A stretch of DNA of 30,516 nucleotides from Candidatus Rhodoferax mariagerensis. Lineage in GTDB: Bacteria > Pseudomonadota > Gammaproteobacteria > Burkholderiales > Burkholderiaceae_C. The notes beneath the pieces are model-generated. The model had not been told where the DNA came from. It saw nothing but the letters and a program-made list of their open reading frames with translations, and ran no database searches. The position numbers and the translations under genes were made by a program. The stretch covers positions 1 to 30,516 of the forward strand of contig JADKAW010000027.1 in assembly GCA_016719055.1 (NCBI GenBank), read 5' to 3'. The stretch's first letter is position 1. Each line of letters begins with the position of its first letter. Positions 23,138 to 30,516 of this stretch are shown in pieces.

Positions 23138-24979
23138 ATGAGCGATGCGTCCCAATCTTCTGTCAGCCGAGCTGCCGAAACCATCGGCTGGCTGTTGCTT
23201 TTGCTGTTGGCGGTGGCCGTTTACACCTTGGGACTGGACGGCCAGTATGTACCGACCAACGGCGACGAACTGGTCTACACCCACATTGCCCGCCTGACTG
23301 CCGCCAGCGGCCACTGGCTGCCACTGGTGTCAGAGCTGGACCACATGCGAAACACCAAACCACCACTGCTGTTCTGGCAGGCCATGGCCGCAGGTGGCTG
23401 GGGCAGCCACTGGAGCATGGCCGCGCTGCGGGCACCCAGCGTGGTCTACACCCTGCTGCTTGCTGCTGCGGTAGGCCACTCCGTTCGACTGATCACCCAC
23501 AACTGGCGCGGCGCTGCGTTGGGTGCCTGTATTTACCTGGCGTTTTTTTGCACCTTTCGGTTTGGCCGCACTTTTTTGACCAGTGCGCCAGAGACTTTCT
23601 GGCTGAACATGCCGATGTTTGTACTGCTGTGGCACAAACTTCAGGTGCCACGCCCGGCCGATTCTGGCGCATGGCCCACTTATGGCTTTACCCCCAAACC
23701 CGGGGCGTTGCAGGGCGTTGCCCGCCAGCGGCAGCTGAGTTGGCTGGCGCATCTTGGTTTTGGCGTGGCCATGGGGCTGGGCCTGGCCTACAAATCGTTT
23801 GCCCTGATTGCCCCGGCTGCCGCCACGCTGTGGTGTGCCCAACTTGCCTCGGCCCCAAAAATTCACTGGCGCAGTGTGGTCGCGATCAGCCTCAGGCTTG
23901 CTTTGAGTGCGCTGATTGCGATGGGCATTTTTGCCCTGTGGTTTGTGCTGGACCCCGACCCGGCAGCGGTGTGGCAGGAGTTTGTGGTGGGTGAAAACGC
24001 CGCCAAGATGAGCAACAGCGCCGGCTACTGGCACATCGCGCTGTTGGGTGGGGGCTTCAGCATCTGGGCGCAACTGCTGGGATATGTGCAAAACGCCGGC
24101 CTGCTGGCGTTTGTGGTTTTAGGGTTAATGAGCCTGGGTCCCTTGCTGGTCAAGCGTGCCATGCTAGATAAAAAAGAGCAGAAAAGCTGGCCACCAGAGC
24201 TTGTCATCCTGCTGGTGTGGCTTGGCGTGTGGTTGGTTGTGTTCACACTGCCCAGCCAGCGTTCGGCGCGTTACCTGATTCCGGCCATGCCGGCGCTGGC
24301 GATCCTGCTCGCCCTGAACTGGCGGCGCATTGCGCGCGGCTGGTTTGTGCCGTCGTTGCTGCTGTGTGGCGTGTTTTTGGCAGTGCTGGGGCGCATTGCC
24401 TGGGCGTCGCATGATCTGGGCATTGGCAGCCGCAGCGACTGGGTCATGACAGAACTGGCCGTGGCTGCCGGGTTGGTGCTGGTGCTGTTGGGACTGGTCA
24501 GGCCGGCCTTTACCCGTGCCACCACGCTGGCGGCCACGCTGGCGGTGTTTGCCGTGTTTGGCCTGACCACGGTGCCACTCAATGGCTCGTCTGGTTTGTA
24601 CGCTGCCAGCAGCATGGCCGCGTTGCAGGGTCAGCGGGTCGCGGTGCCGAGCAGTTTTAACGGACAGTTTGAACGGTTTGAGTTTTTGCTGCCGGGCAAG
24701 CGCTTTGTGCCTTATGACGGCGACGCACTGGCCGGTGCCAGCGCTGCCGACAGCGCCTTAGCCTTGCAGCGCTTGCTGGACAGCCATGATGCGGTGGTCT
24801 GGTTGCAAACCCGTGCCGAACTGGGTCAGCCGCTGTGCCTGCCGGGGTGTCAGGTGCTGGGCCAGCGTTGGGAGGTCAAGGGCCGCCACCAGAGCGGCGA
24901 GATCACGCTGGGCAATGTCTGGCAGCCACAGCAGTGGTTGTTTAGGCGCGAATGGCTGCTGTCGCGTCACTCCGACTGA
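23138..24979 (+). CDS. ArnT/PMT-type membrane glycosyltransferase
   Basis: This 613-residue inner-membrane protein with about eleven or twelve hydrophobic segments belongs to the PMT/ArnT superfamily (GT39/GT83). Members transfer a sugar from a polyprenyl-phosphate carrier to lipid A or protein on the periplasmic side. The first loop after TM1 has the catalytic-type acidic motif GDELVYTHIARLTAASGHW, followed by the conserved NTKPPLLFW. LPSQRSARYLIPAMPALAILLA lies in a late helix. The C-terminal part is a soluble region of about 110 residues. The exact donor and acceptor are unknown. A palindromic element begins about 20 bp after the stop. The upstream 195 bp contain no gene or clear promoter. 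Confidence 0.84.
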   Translation: MSDASQSSVSRAAETIGWLLLLLLAVAVYTLGLDGQYVPTNGDELVYTHIARLTAASGHWLPLVSELDHMRNTKPPLLFWQAMAAGGWGSHWSMAALRAPSVVYTLLLAAAVGHSVRLITHNWRGAALGACIYLAFFCTFRFGRTFLTSAPETFWLNMPMFVLLWHKLQVPRPADSGAWPTYGFTPKPGALQGVARQRQLSWLAHLGFGVAMGLGLAYKSFALIAPAAATLWCAQLASAPKIHWRSVVAISLRLALSALIAMGIFALWFVLDPDPAAVWQEFVVGENAAKMSNSAGYWHIALLGGGFSIWAQLLGYVQNAGLLAFVVLGLMSLGPLLVKRAMLDKKEQKSWPPELVILLVWLGVWLVVFTLPSQRSARYLIPAMPALAILLALNWRRIARGWFVPSLLLCGVFLAVLGRIAWASHDLGIGSRSDWVMTELAVAAGLVLVLLGLVRPAFTRATTLAATLAVFAVFGLTTVPLNGSSGLYAASSMAALQGQRVAVPSSFNGQFERFEFLLPGKRFVPYDGDALAGASAADSALALQRLLDSHDAVVWLQTRAELGQPLCLPGCQVLGQRWEVKGRHQSGEITLGNVWQPQQWLFRREWLLSRHSD

Positions 24980-24997
24980 CGCCAGTGTCTGCCGATC

Positions 24998-25162
24998 TTA
25001 GGGCTCGTCCGTGAATAACTTGCACAATTGTCGCGCTGGCTTTGGGCGCATAGCGTCGTTGCAAATCGCTTGTTTAGCGGTGCTAAACGGCGCGCTGTGC
25101 GCCTAGCTCTGTATCCCAAATCCAACGGCCAATTGCACAACTTATTTCCGGACGAACCCTTA
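24998..25162. repeat. 165-bp near-palindromic element, MITE-like
   Basis: The outer arms 24998-25030 and 25130-25162 pair at about 26 of 33 positions, starting TTAGGG and ending CCCTTA. The exact centre carries GTTTAGC-GGT-GCTAAAC (25072-25088), and the intervening arms are partly complementary, with TTTGGG/CCCAAA in register apart from one base. The whole element can therefore fold on itself. It has no open frame. Its right edge supplies the TAA stop of the membrane protein gene at 25160-25861. Confidence 0.82.
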
Positions 25163-25861
25163 GGCGACGCGCGCCACCCATTTGCGCAACACCGGCTGCA
25201 ACAGCCAGGCATGCAGCGCCAGCCACAAAAATGGGTCCAGCACGGCGTCCCACACATTGCCACTGGGCAGCCGCAACGTGGCAAACAGCCCCAGCGCCAG
25301 CGCCATCAGGGCACTGGTACGCAAGCCAGGCCAACTAGCGCCTTGTGCCAGCCAGAACAGGGCGGTCAAACCACACAAGGCCGCCAGCGCCGCCGGGCTA
25401 AAGCCCCAGGCATACACCGACACCGGCCACCAGGCCAGCATGTCCAGCAGCAGTACCCAACCCAGCAGCACGCCAGCCGATGCAGGAATGAGTCCGATAA
25501 CGCGTTGGTCGAGGGACGACCCGGCACAGTGCGCTGCATCGCCAGCAGCAGAAGTCTGGCGCCATGACTGGCCCAAAAACAGCAGGCACAGCAAGGCACT
25601 GGTCAAACTGGGGCTCTGAAACGCCAGCCCCAGCCAATAGCTCGGTGACATCGGCCCCGACAGCATGGCCCAGCCCATCAACAGAACGGTCGCCAGCCGC
25701 CCGACCGCAACGGGTAAACGACCCATGATCAGCCCCAGCAACGCGGCACCAAGCACCAGTGCCCATGCCCCATGCAAGGCCAGGTCAGCGGCGCGGGCAG
25801 TCGGCAAAACCGGCAGATCGGTGCTGAAAAACACTGGCAACAATTCAGAAAAATTCACCAT
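25160..25861 (-). CDS. Small integral membrane protein of unknown function
   Basis: This 233-residue, very hydrophobic protein has about six predicted membrane segments, for example WALVLGAALLGLIMG, LATVLLMGWAMLS, VLLGWVLLLDMLAWW and ALAALCGLTALFWLA. It ends LLQPVLRKWVARVA. I recognise no family. The start MVNFSELL at 25861 is preferred over an ATG at 25882, whose first codons lie in a degenerate repeat. The gene lies directly downstream of the sialidase-like gene (54 bp) on the same strand, so they may share a transcript. Its last codons and stop abut the 165-bp palindrome. Insertion of that element may have trimmed the original C-terminus. Confidence 0.65.
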   Translation of the reverse strand: MVNFSELLPVFFSTDLPVLPTARAADLALHGAWALVLGAALLGLIMGRLPVAVGRLATVLLMGWAMLSGPMSPSYWLGLAFQSPSLTSALLCLLFLGQSWRQTSAAGDAAHCAGSSLDQRVIGLIPASAGVLLGWVLLLDMLAWWPVSVYAWGFSPAALAALCGLTALFWLAQGASWPGLRTSALMALALGLFATLRLPSGNVWDAVLDPFLWLALHAWLLQPVLRKWVARVA

Positions 25862-25871
25862 ATCAGTGGGC

Positions 25872-25934
25872 GCGCCTTGCATTGCATCCCAACTCTGACG
25901 GCCAACTGCGCGGCTTATTCATGAACAAGCCCTT
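25872..25934. repeat. Degenerate half copy of the 165-bp palindrome
   Basis: Aligned without gaps to 25099-25161, I count 46 of 63 identical bases, including ATCCCAA and ACGGCCAA. Only the right half of the element is recognisable here. It spans the short space between the sialidase-like gene and the membrane protein gene and contains the stop codon of the former. Confidence 0.65.
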
Positions 25935-27132
25935 CGTGCCGGGGCCAGGCCAGGCGCTGCCAGGCAATGCGCTGGCGCTGATCGGTGTAGCTCACCCACA
26001 GGCTGTCGTCAGCCCAGGCCAGCGCCGGGTAAGAGAATTCGTCTTTGCCGCTGCCGGTCTGAAGTTGCTGCAGGGTCTGCCAGGCTTGGCCGTCCACCGA
26101 ATGGCTCAGGTCCAGCACGTTGCGTGATTGCACTGAGCTGTTATGCGCCAGCCACAGTTGCCCCGGTGCCAGTGCCAAGCCGGCCACTGACGCATCGGGG
26201 TTGGTCAAGGCCAGGTCGGGCAGGTCTTGCCAACTCTGGCCGCCATCCTGGGTTTGCGCGGCGATGATGCGGCCGTCACGGCGCTGGTCACGCATCAGCG
26301 CCAGCCATTGGGTGGTGCTTTGCGCCAGCAGGGTCGGCTGCAGCGCATGTCGGCGGGCTGAAATGTGCGTCATGCCCTTGAAGTCGCCCTGGGCGTCAAA
26401 GCGCAGGGCCAACGGGTATTTCAGGCCCAGCTCAAAATGCACCGGCAGCAACATGCCACCGTCTTGCAGCGGCATGGGTGAGGTACGCACCAGAAAGCTG
26501 GTGTTGAATCCCCAGGCCAAGGGCAGCGTCTCGGCCACATCAAAATTCATAGTGGCTAGCGCTTTACCTGACTGGGCTAGGGGCTCATTTGGCTTAAATT
26601 GATGGCGCAAATGGACAACCCGGCTGGCGGCCCAGCCGCCCAGACCGGTGGCCACCACAAACAGATGCACCCGGCTCTGCGCGTCAAGCCAGGCCACCGG
26701 ATTGCCCAGCCGTCGCACACCAACGCCCAGCTGCCGCGCCAGCGCATGGCGCTCCACGACAAACTGCGCCGGTCGCCACTGCCCGGTAGCGCGCTCAAAC
26801 CCCGAAGCGGCAATGCCAACATCCTGCCCGCTCTCGCGGCTGCCAGCAAACCAGAACGCCAGCAGCGCATCCGTGTGTTCGGCTGGCATGGGCAACAAAC
26901 TGCTTGAATGCGCCGCAGGCGTCTGAAACGGCATGGGAATATGCCCCTTGCCAATAACCTGCGGCGCGTTTGAAAAATCTTTGTCGCGGGTTGGCCAGCT
27001 GGCCCGAGCGGGCGGGTTGGGGGCAGGTCGTGCGGCCAAGTCCAGCCCGACCAATGTGGCGCACACGAGCATTGCCACCAGCAGGCGCGTGGCCGGTGTG
27101 TTCAGATCGCGGCAATTCGGGGCAGCAAACAT
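25915..27132 (-). CDS. Exo-alpha-sialidase-like BNR-repeat protein, exported
   Basis: This 405-residue protein has an N-terminal hydrophobic segment (about residues 17-34), so it is exported or membrane-anchored. The body resembles bacterial sialidase-type beta-propellers of the BNR_2 kind, with LAFWFAGSRESGQDVGIAAS (about 89-108), MHFELGLKYPLAL-like propeller strands and the Asp-box-like TQDGGQSWQDLPDLALTNPDASVAGLALAPG (about 292-322). DEFSYPALAWADDSLWVSYTDQRQRIAW near the end is also typical. Whether it hydrolyses sialic acid is unproven; many homologues act on other sugars. The start at 27132 lacks a ribosome binding site, and Met21 (27072) is possible. It lies divergent from an acyltransferase gene, with 152 bp between them. 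Confidence 0.78.
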   Translation of the reverse strand: MFAAPNCRDLNTPATRLLVAMLVCATLVGLDLAARPAPNPPARASWPTRDKDFSNAPQVIGKGHIPMPFQTPAAHSSSLLPMPAEHTDALLAFWFAGSRESGQDVGIAASGFERATGQWRPAQFVVERHALARQLGVGVRRLGNPVAWLDAQSRVHLFVVATGLGGWAASRVVHLRHQFKPNEPLAQSGKALATMNFDVAETLPLAWGFNTSFLVRTSPMPLQDGGMLLPVHFELGLKYPLALRFDAQGDFKGMTHISARRHALQPTLLAQSTTQWLALMRDQRRDGRIIAAQTQDGGQSWQDLPDLALTNPDASVAGLALAPGQLWLAHNSSVQSRNVLDLSHSVDGQAWQTLQQLQTGSGKDEFSYPALAWADDSLWVSYTDQRQRIAWQRLAWPRHEGLVHE

Positions 27133-27284
27133 GCAAGGAGGTCAGGCGGGTTGGATGGCGTACGGTGTGCAGGTGGTGGGCCATCTTACTGGCTGGCGTC
27201 ATCAGCCATAATTTGCCACTCTGTACACACCCTCGTTTGGTGCCTTTTGCCGGGCTGCTTGACGCCCCTGACAAAAATTTCACC

Positions 27285-27875
27285 ATGCACCGCACCATTT
27301 TTTCCACCCCTGTTGTTAACCGACTATTTCGGGCTTTTTCTGTGTTGTATCTCAAGTTGGCGGGCTGGACCGTGCTGGGCAGCCTGCCGCCTGAGGCGCG
27401 AAAAAGCGTGTTCATTGCGGCCCCGCACACCAGTAACTGGGACCTGCCCAACACCCTGATGGTGGCGTTTGTGCTGCGTCTGAACATTTGCTGGATGGGC
27501 AAGGCCAGCATTTTCAGGTTTCCGTTTGGTGCCCTGATGAGGTGGCTGGGCGGCATTCCGGTGGACCGCTCCAAAGCCAACAACCTGGTGGCGGCGTCGG
27601 CCCACGCCATTGAGCAAGCCGTGGGTGCGCTACAACTCATTGTGCCGCCCGAAGGCACACGGGCCAAAACGCGCTACTGGAAAACCGGTTTTTATCACAT
27701 TGCCATGACGGCCAAGGTGCCGATTGTGATGGCCTACATGGACTACTCACGCAAGATCAGTGGCCTGGGGCCGGTGTTTCACCCTAGCGGCAATCTGGAG
27801 CTTGACATGCTTAGCATCAAGGCTTTTTATGCACCCTACAGGGGCAAAAACGCCACCCAGTTTCAAACGGACTAA
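27285..27875 (+). CDS. PlsC-type 1-acylglycerol-3-phosphate acyltransferase family protein
   Basis: This 196-residue protein of the lysophospholipid acyltransferase family has the HX4D catalytic motif in AAPHTSNWDLPNT (about residues 45-57). GGIPVDRSKANNLV (about 89-102) and the substrate-binding motif PPEGTRAKTRYWKTGFYHIA (about 122-141, in place of the usual PEGTR) follow. The N-terminal region has a membrane-associated stretch around SVLYLKLAGWTVLG. It probably acylates a glycerophospholipid or related lipid at the inner face of the membrane. It is shorter than PlsC proper (about 240 residues). I start at the ATG at 27285, and the much longer upstream frame reads through the promoter region of the divergent gene. 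No strong ribosome binding site is seen. Confidence 0.86.
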   Translation: MHRTIFSTPVVNRLFRAFSVLYLKLAGWTVLGSLPPEARKSVFIAAPHTSNWDLPNTLMVAFVLRLNICWMGKASIFRFPFGALMRWLGGIPVDRSKANNLVAASAHAIEQAVGALQLIVPPEGTRAKTRYWKTGFYHIAMTAKVPIVMAYMDYSRKISGLGPVFHPSGNLELDMLSIKAFYAPYRGKNATQFQTD

Positions 27876-27931
27876 CTTTCATGGACTCTGGCCACATCCG
27901 GACATGAAAGTTGTTTCGCGTTTACCGACTT

Positions 27932-28906
27932 TCAGGCCGTGCGCAGCGTCCGGCCCAGGCACTCAGACTGCCAGCTGGCGGCATTGATGCGGTAGCGGTT
28001 GATGCCATGTTTGTCGTGTTGGCTCACCTGCACCTGCTGCGCGTCCAGCTCCAGCAGGCTCCAGTTGCGCCGGCAGTCAAACTCAAAAGGCAGGCCCAGG
28101 TAGTTCACGCACAGGCCTGACGAAATGATCTCGTAACACGGCGGCCGGGCGTCAGCGGTGGGGGCAGACAATGCATTTTTATGAATGTCGCCACCCAGAT
28201 AAAGCACGCGCTCCTTGCCCGCAATCAGTTGCTTGAACCGGGCAAATTCATGGCTGTAGTTTGACCAGTTCTCGGCACTGTGCATCAGGGTCAGACCGCC
28301 ACAAATCACCGTGTAGCGGTGCTCGTGCTGCAACTGTCTAGCTAAAAAATCCATTTGTTGACGCCCCATCAGCATCGGGTTGTCAACGCTCAGCGGCGTG
28401 GCATAAGAGCGGTTGTCCAGAAAAATGAACCGCGCCAGTGGCGTGTCATGAACACCGTAGATTTCTGGTGGCTGCGTGGCACAGTTCATGAACTCATGAA
28501 ACAAGTCTCTGGAAATCTGTACTTTTTCGGCCAGGTGCACCTCGGGTGGCAGTGTTGTGTCGTTGCCGTAGGCGTTGTTCCAGCCAAAATCATGGTCGTC
28601 CCAGACGCCAAAAAAACCACCCTTGGCACGCATGCGGGTCACCAGCCGGCTGAAGTTGGGCTCGCTCCACTGCAATTCGTACTTGCGCCGCATCACGGCG
28701 GCAAATTGCGCAGGGGTGTATTTCTTGGGTTTGCCCCGGTATTCCAGGCTAAACGGCCAAAAACCAAAATCCATGTAAATCTGGTCACCCAGCAAAAACA
28801 GGTAGTCCGGGTCGGCCGCAGCGATGTCGTTCCAGGCGGTTTGGGGCTGGTTGGGCTTGTAGCGGGCGCACGAGGTAAACGCGATCTTGAGGGCACACAT
28901 GGGCAC
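27932..28906 (-). CDS. PhoD-like metallophosphatase
   Basis: This 324-residue protein resembles alkaline phosphatase D and related calcineurin-like metallophosphatases. Metal-site motifs are LFLLGDQIYMDFG (about residues 36-48), GVWDDHDFGWNN (about 99-110) and YLGGDIHKNAL (about 236-246). No signal peptide or Tat motif is visible, so unlike classical PhoD it is probably cytoplasmic or exported by an unknown route. I choose the GTG at 28906 because AGGAG lies five bases upstream; an ATG two codons later is the alternative. It runs toward the acyltransferase gene (convergent, 56 bp gap). Its substrate is unknown. Confidence 0.85.
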   Translation of the reverse strand: MPMCALKIAFTSCARYKPNQPQTAWNDIAAADPDYLFLLGDQIYMDFGFWPFSLEYRGKPKKYTPAQFAAVMRRKYELQWSEPNFSRLVTRMRAKGGFFGVWDDHDFGWNNAYGNDTTLPPEVHLAEKVQISRDLFHEFMNCATQPPEIYGVHDTPLARFIFLDNRSYATPLSVDNPMLMGRQQMDFLARQLQHEHRYTVICGGLTLMHSAENWSNYSHEFARFKQLIAGKERVLYLGGDIHKNALSAPTADARPPCYEIISSGLCVNYLGLPFEFDCRRNWSLLELDAQQVQVSQHDKHGINRYRINAASWQSECLGRTLRTA

Positions 28907-28924
28907 TTGAACTCCTGAAGCGGC

Positions 28925-28952
28925 AAAAAAAACGGACCGTCAGGCCCGTTTT
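28925..28952 (-). terminator. Rho-independent terminator after the small periplasmic protein gene
   Basis: On the minus strand AAAACGGGCC (28952-28943) and GGTCCGTTTT (28938-28929) form a 10-bp stem with one G-U pair and a four-base loop, followed by a run of eight T (28932-28925). It ends transcription of the gene at 28974-29171 just before the PhoD-like gene starts. Confidence 0.87.
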
Positions 28953-28973
28953 AATCAAAGCTGGCTGCGGATA

Positions 28974-29171
28974 TCAGCTCTTTTTTTCCATCAGCTTCTT
29001 GCACTCGGCCTTCATCTTGTCATCGGCCTTTTTTTCGTCCATCTTTTTGCAGGCTTCCATCTTTTCGGCCTTTTCCTTGTCGGTCATGGCACCGCCATGC
29101 GAGGCAGCCAGGGCGCTGACAGAAACGGTTGCGAACGTGGCAGCAATCAAAGCAGACAATAATTTGTTCAT
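28974..29171 (-). CDS. Small exported Lys/Glu/Met-rich protein
   Basis: This 65-residue protein starts at an ATG with GGAG seven bases upstream. A clear signal peptide MNKLLSALIAATFATVSVSALA-A leaves a mature chain of about 43 residues. That chain is dominated by Lys, Glu, Asp and Met, with two cysteines in similar settings (EACKKM and AECKKL). The mature part is probably helical. It resembles the many small charged periplasmic proteins of Burkholderiales, for example those annotated as pentapeptide MXKDX repeat proteins, but I cannot place it firmly. It has its own terminator and is divergent from the TPR gene. A CCCCC/GGGGG hairpin (29203-29217) lies between the two starts. Confidence 0.8.
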   Translation of the reverse strand: MNKLLSALIAATFATVSVSALAASHGGAMTDKEKAEKMEACKKMDEKKADDKMKAECKKLMEKKS

Positions 29172-29238
29172 GGGTAAACTCCGGTTTTCTTGAAAATGAC
29201 TACCCCCAAAATGGGGGGCAGCGAAATATACAACACCT

Positions 29239-30462
29239 ATGCCCCACTTTTGGTTGACAGGTTTTTCCCTCGGCAGGGTTTACCCTGTCATGCTAAGCGT
29301 CGCGCTGATGCTGCAGACGCCTGTGCAGGCTGCGCCGCGCACGCCAGGCTCGGATGCCGAGGTGCTTGAAACACTGCCCGGCCGCGCTGGTGATGGCCCA
29401 TCGCGTGAGCTCACCCGCCTGCGGGCCGCTGTGGCCCAGGCCCCGGCAGATCCCGCCGCGGCGGCCGAACTGGCACAGCGCTATTTTGACGTGGCAATGG
29501 CCCGGGGTGACCCGCGTTATATCGGCTACGCCGATGCGGTGGTCAACCGGTTTACCCAGGCACTGACGCCTGAGCTGTTGACCTTGCGCGGCATGCTGCG
29601 CCAGTACCGGCATGACTTTGCCGGTGGATTGAGTGACTTTTCCAGCGCCCTAAAGCTGGACCCAGAACATGCCATGGCCCACGCCTGGCGCGGCGCCATT
29701 TTTCTGGTTCAGGCCGACACCGGGGCCGCGCAGCTTGAGTGTGATGCCTTGCAGCGCCTGGGCCGGCCGATGCTGGCCGACGGCTGTCGGGGTCTGGCGC
29801 TGGCTTATAGCGGAAAGCTTGAGGCGGGTTACCAGGCCCTGCAACAGGCCTTCAGCCTGAGTACCGACGTTGGCAATCGCCTGTGGCTGCTGACCCGCCT
29901 GGCGGAGGTGGCGGCATGGCAAGGGCAAACCCTAAAGGCCGAAAAGCACTATCGGGATGCCTTGGGGCTTGACCGGGACGATGTCTATTTGCTGGCGGCC
30001 TGGAGCGATTTTTTGCTGGACCAGGGCCAGCCGGGCGAGGTGGTGCGCCTGCTGACCCGTTGGGAAGCCTCTGATAGCCTGCTGCTGCGCCTGACTGAAG
30101 CCGAAACCACCCTCAAGCTGCCTGCGGCTGCGCGCCACCAGCAGATGATGATGGACCGGTTTGCAGCCGCCCGCGCCCGCGGCGACACCACCCACCGCGC
30201 GGAAGAAGCCCGGTTTGAGCTGCGCTTGCGGGGTGACCGTGCCAAAGCCTTGCGACTGGCGCGTGAAAACTATGCGGTGCAGCGCGAGCCGCGAGATGCC
30301 CGCGTGCTGCTTGAGGCGGCGGTGGCGGCCCAGGACCGCAGCGCAGCCCAAAGTGTGCTGGACTGGTTGAGTCGCAGTGGGTTTGAGGACGCGCGGACTC
30401 GCCAGCTGGCGCGCACCCTGATGTCTCCCGCCAAACCCGCCCAACTTGGAAGTGCGCCATGA
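29239..30462 (+). CDS. Exported tetratricopeptide-repeat protein
   Basis: This 407-residue protein has a hydrophobic N-terminus (about residues 8-31, ending TPVQAA) that suggests export to the periplasm. Its body consists of helical TPR-like repeats, for example ELLTLRGMLRQYRHDFAGGLSDFSSALKLDPEHAMAHAW, then AYSGKLEAGYQALQQAF and AWQGQTLKAEKHYRDALGLD. Such proteins serve as binding scaffolds, and no catalytic motif is present. An internal ATG at 29290 would give a shorter and more conventional signal peptide. The stop overlaps the next gene's ATG as ATGA. The two are thus translationally coupled, and the neighbour's identity would help explain this one. Confidence 0.82.
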   Translation: MPHFWLTGFSLGRVYPVMLSVALMLQTPVQAAPRTPGSDAEVLETLPGRAGDGPSRELTRLRAAVAQAPADPAAAAELAQRYFDVAMARGDPRYIGYADAVVNRFTQALTPELLTLRGMLRQYRHDFAGGLSDFSSALKLDPEHAMAHAWRGAIFLVQADTGAAQLECDALQRLGRPMLADGCRGLALAYSGKLEAGYQALQQAFSLSTDVGNRLWLLTRLAEVAAWQGQTLKAEKHYRDALGLDRDDVYLLAAWSDFLLDQGQPGEVVRLLTRWEASDSLLLRLTEAETTLKLPAAARHQQMMMDRFAAARARGDTTHRAEEARFELRLRGDRAKALRLARENYAVQREPRDARVLLEAAVAAQDRSAAQSVLDWLSRSGFEDARTRQLARTLMSPAKPAQLGSAP

Positions 30463-30516
30463 GCTTGCACCACATTGGGCAAAAAATGCGGCTGCTTCCA
30501 AGGCTGATTTGGCTGC
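30459..30516 (+). CDS. Start of a further gene, cut by the window end
   Basis: An ATG overlapping the stop of the TPR gene (ATGA) opens a frame reading MSLHHIGQKMRLLPRLIWL to the end of the window. Only 19 residues are visible. They hint at a basic N-terminus before a membrane helix, but no family can be named. Confidence 0.5.
   Translation, partial: MSLHHIGQKMRLLPRLIWL

Noticed and set aside
26970..27284. Upstream extension of the PlsC-type protein to 26970
   Set aside because: It overlaps the start of the divergent sialidase-like gene on the opposite strand and gives no recognisable protein. The ATG at 27285 begins the family-like sequence.

Overview
The window looks like chromosomal DNA of a GC-rich betaproteobacterium, most likely Comamonadaceae (Rhodoferax/Polaromonas-like). 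The evidence is the protein style, the paired LpxL-type acyltransferases divergent from metK, the Lrp/AsnC regulator and the DUF1566 and choice-of-anchor secreted proteins. No rRNA, tRNA, CRISPR array, intact insertion sequence or phage gene was seen. Family names come from recognising motifs by eye; no search was run.

Layout. 1-550: a frameshifted XRE-type helix-turn-helix remnant, then featureless sequence. 551-2423 (-): two lipid A type acyltransferases, one with an extra C-terminal tail partly encoded by a palindromic repeat. 2612-5621 (+): metK, a GT9 glycosyltransferase and a GtrA-like membrane protein. 5751-11744 (+): three secreted proteins, namely a papain-like protease with BACON and PPC domains, a DUF1566 protein, and a DUF1566/choice-of-anchor D protein. 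The first and third end in the same 11-residue tail, DLTPILMLLLD.

11893-20384 (-): a complete-looking set of genes for lysine breakdown by the aminomutase route, ending in a DMT-family permease. The order of transcription is kamA, kdd, a kamB-like reactivase gene, kamD, kamE, a 646-bp gap, kal, kce, permease. An Lrp/AsnC regulator is divergent from kamA, and an imperfect 12-bp inverted repeat lies between them. Together the enzymes would convert lysine to beta-lysine, then 3,5-diaminohexanoate, then 3-keto-5-aminohexanoate, which with acetyl-CoA gives acetoacetate and 3-aminobutyryl-CoA, and finally crotonyl-CoA and ammonia. No MutS-like KamC and no CoA-transferase lies in the window.

21275-30516: cell-envelope and miscellaneous genes. 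These are a caspase-like (C14) secreted protein, an ArnT/PMT-type glycosyltransferase, a small membrane protein, a sialidase-like BNR protein, a PlsC-type acyltransferase, a PhoD-like phosphatase, a tiny periplasmic Lys-rich protein with a clear terminator, a TPR protein, and the start of a further gene.

Two repeat families stand out. One is a hairpin family (three copies) with a conserved central core and stems that differ completely between copies. The other is a 165-bp near-palindrome between two genes, with a degenerate half copy about 770 bp away.
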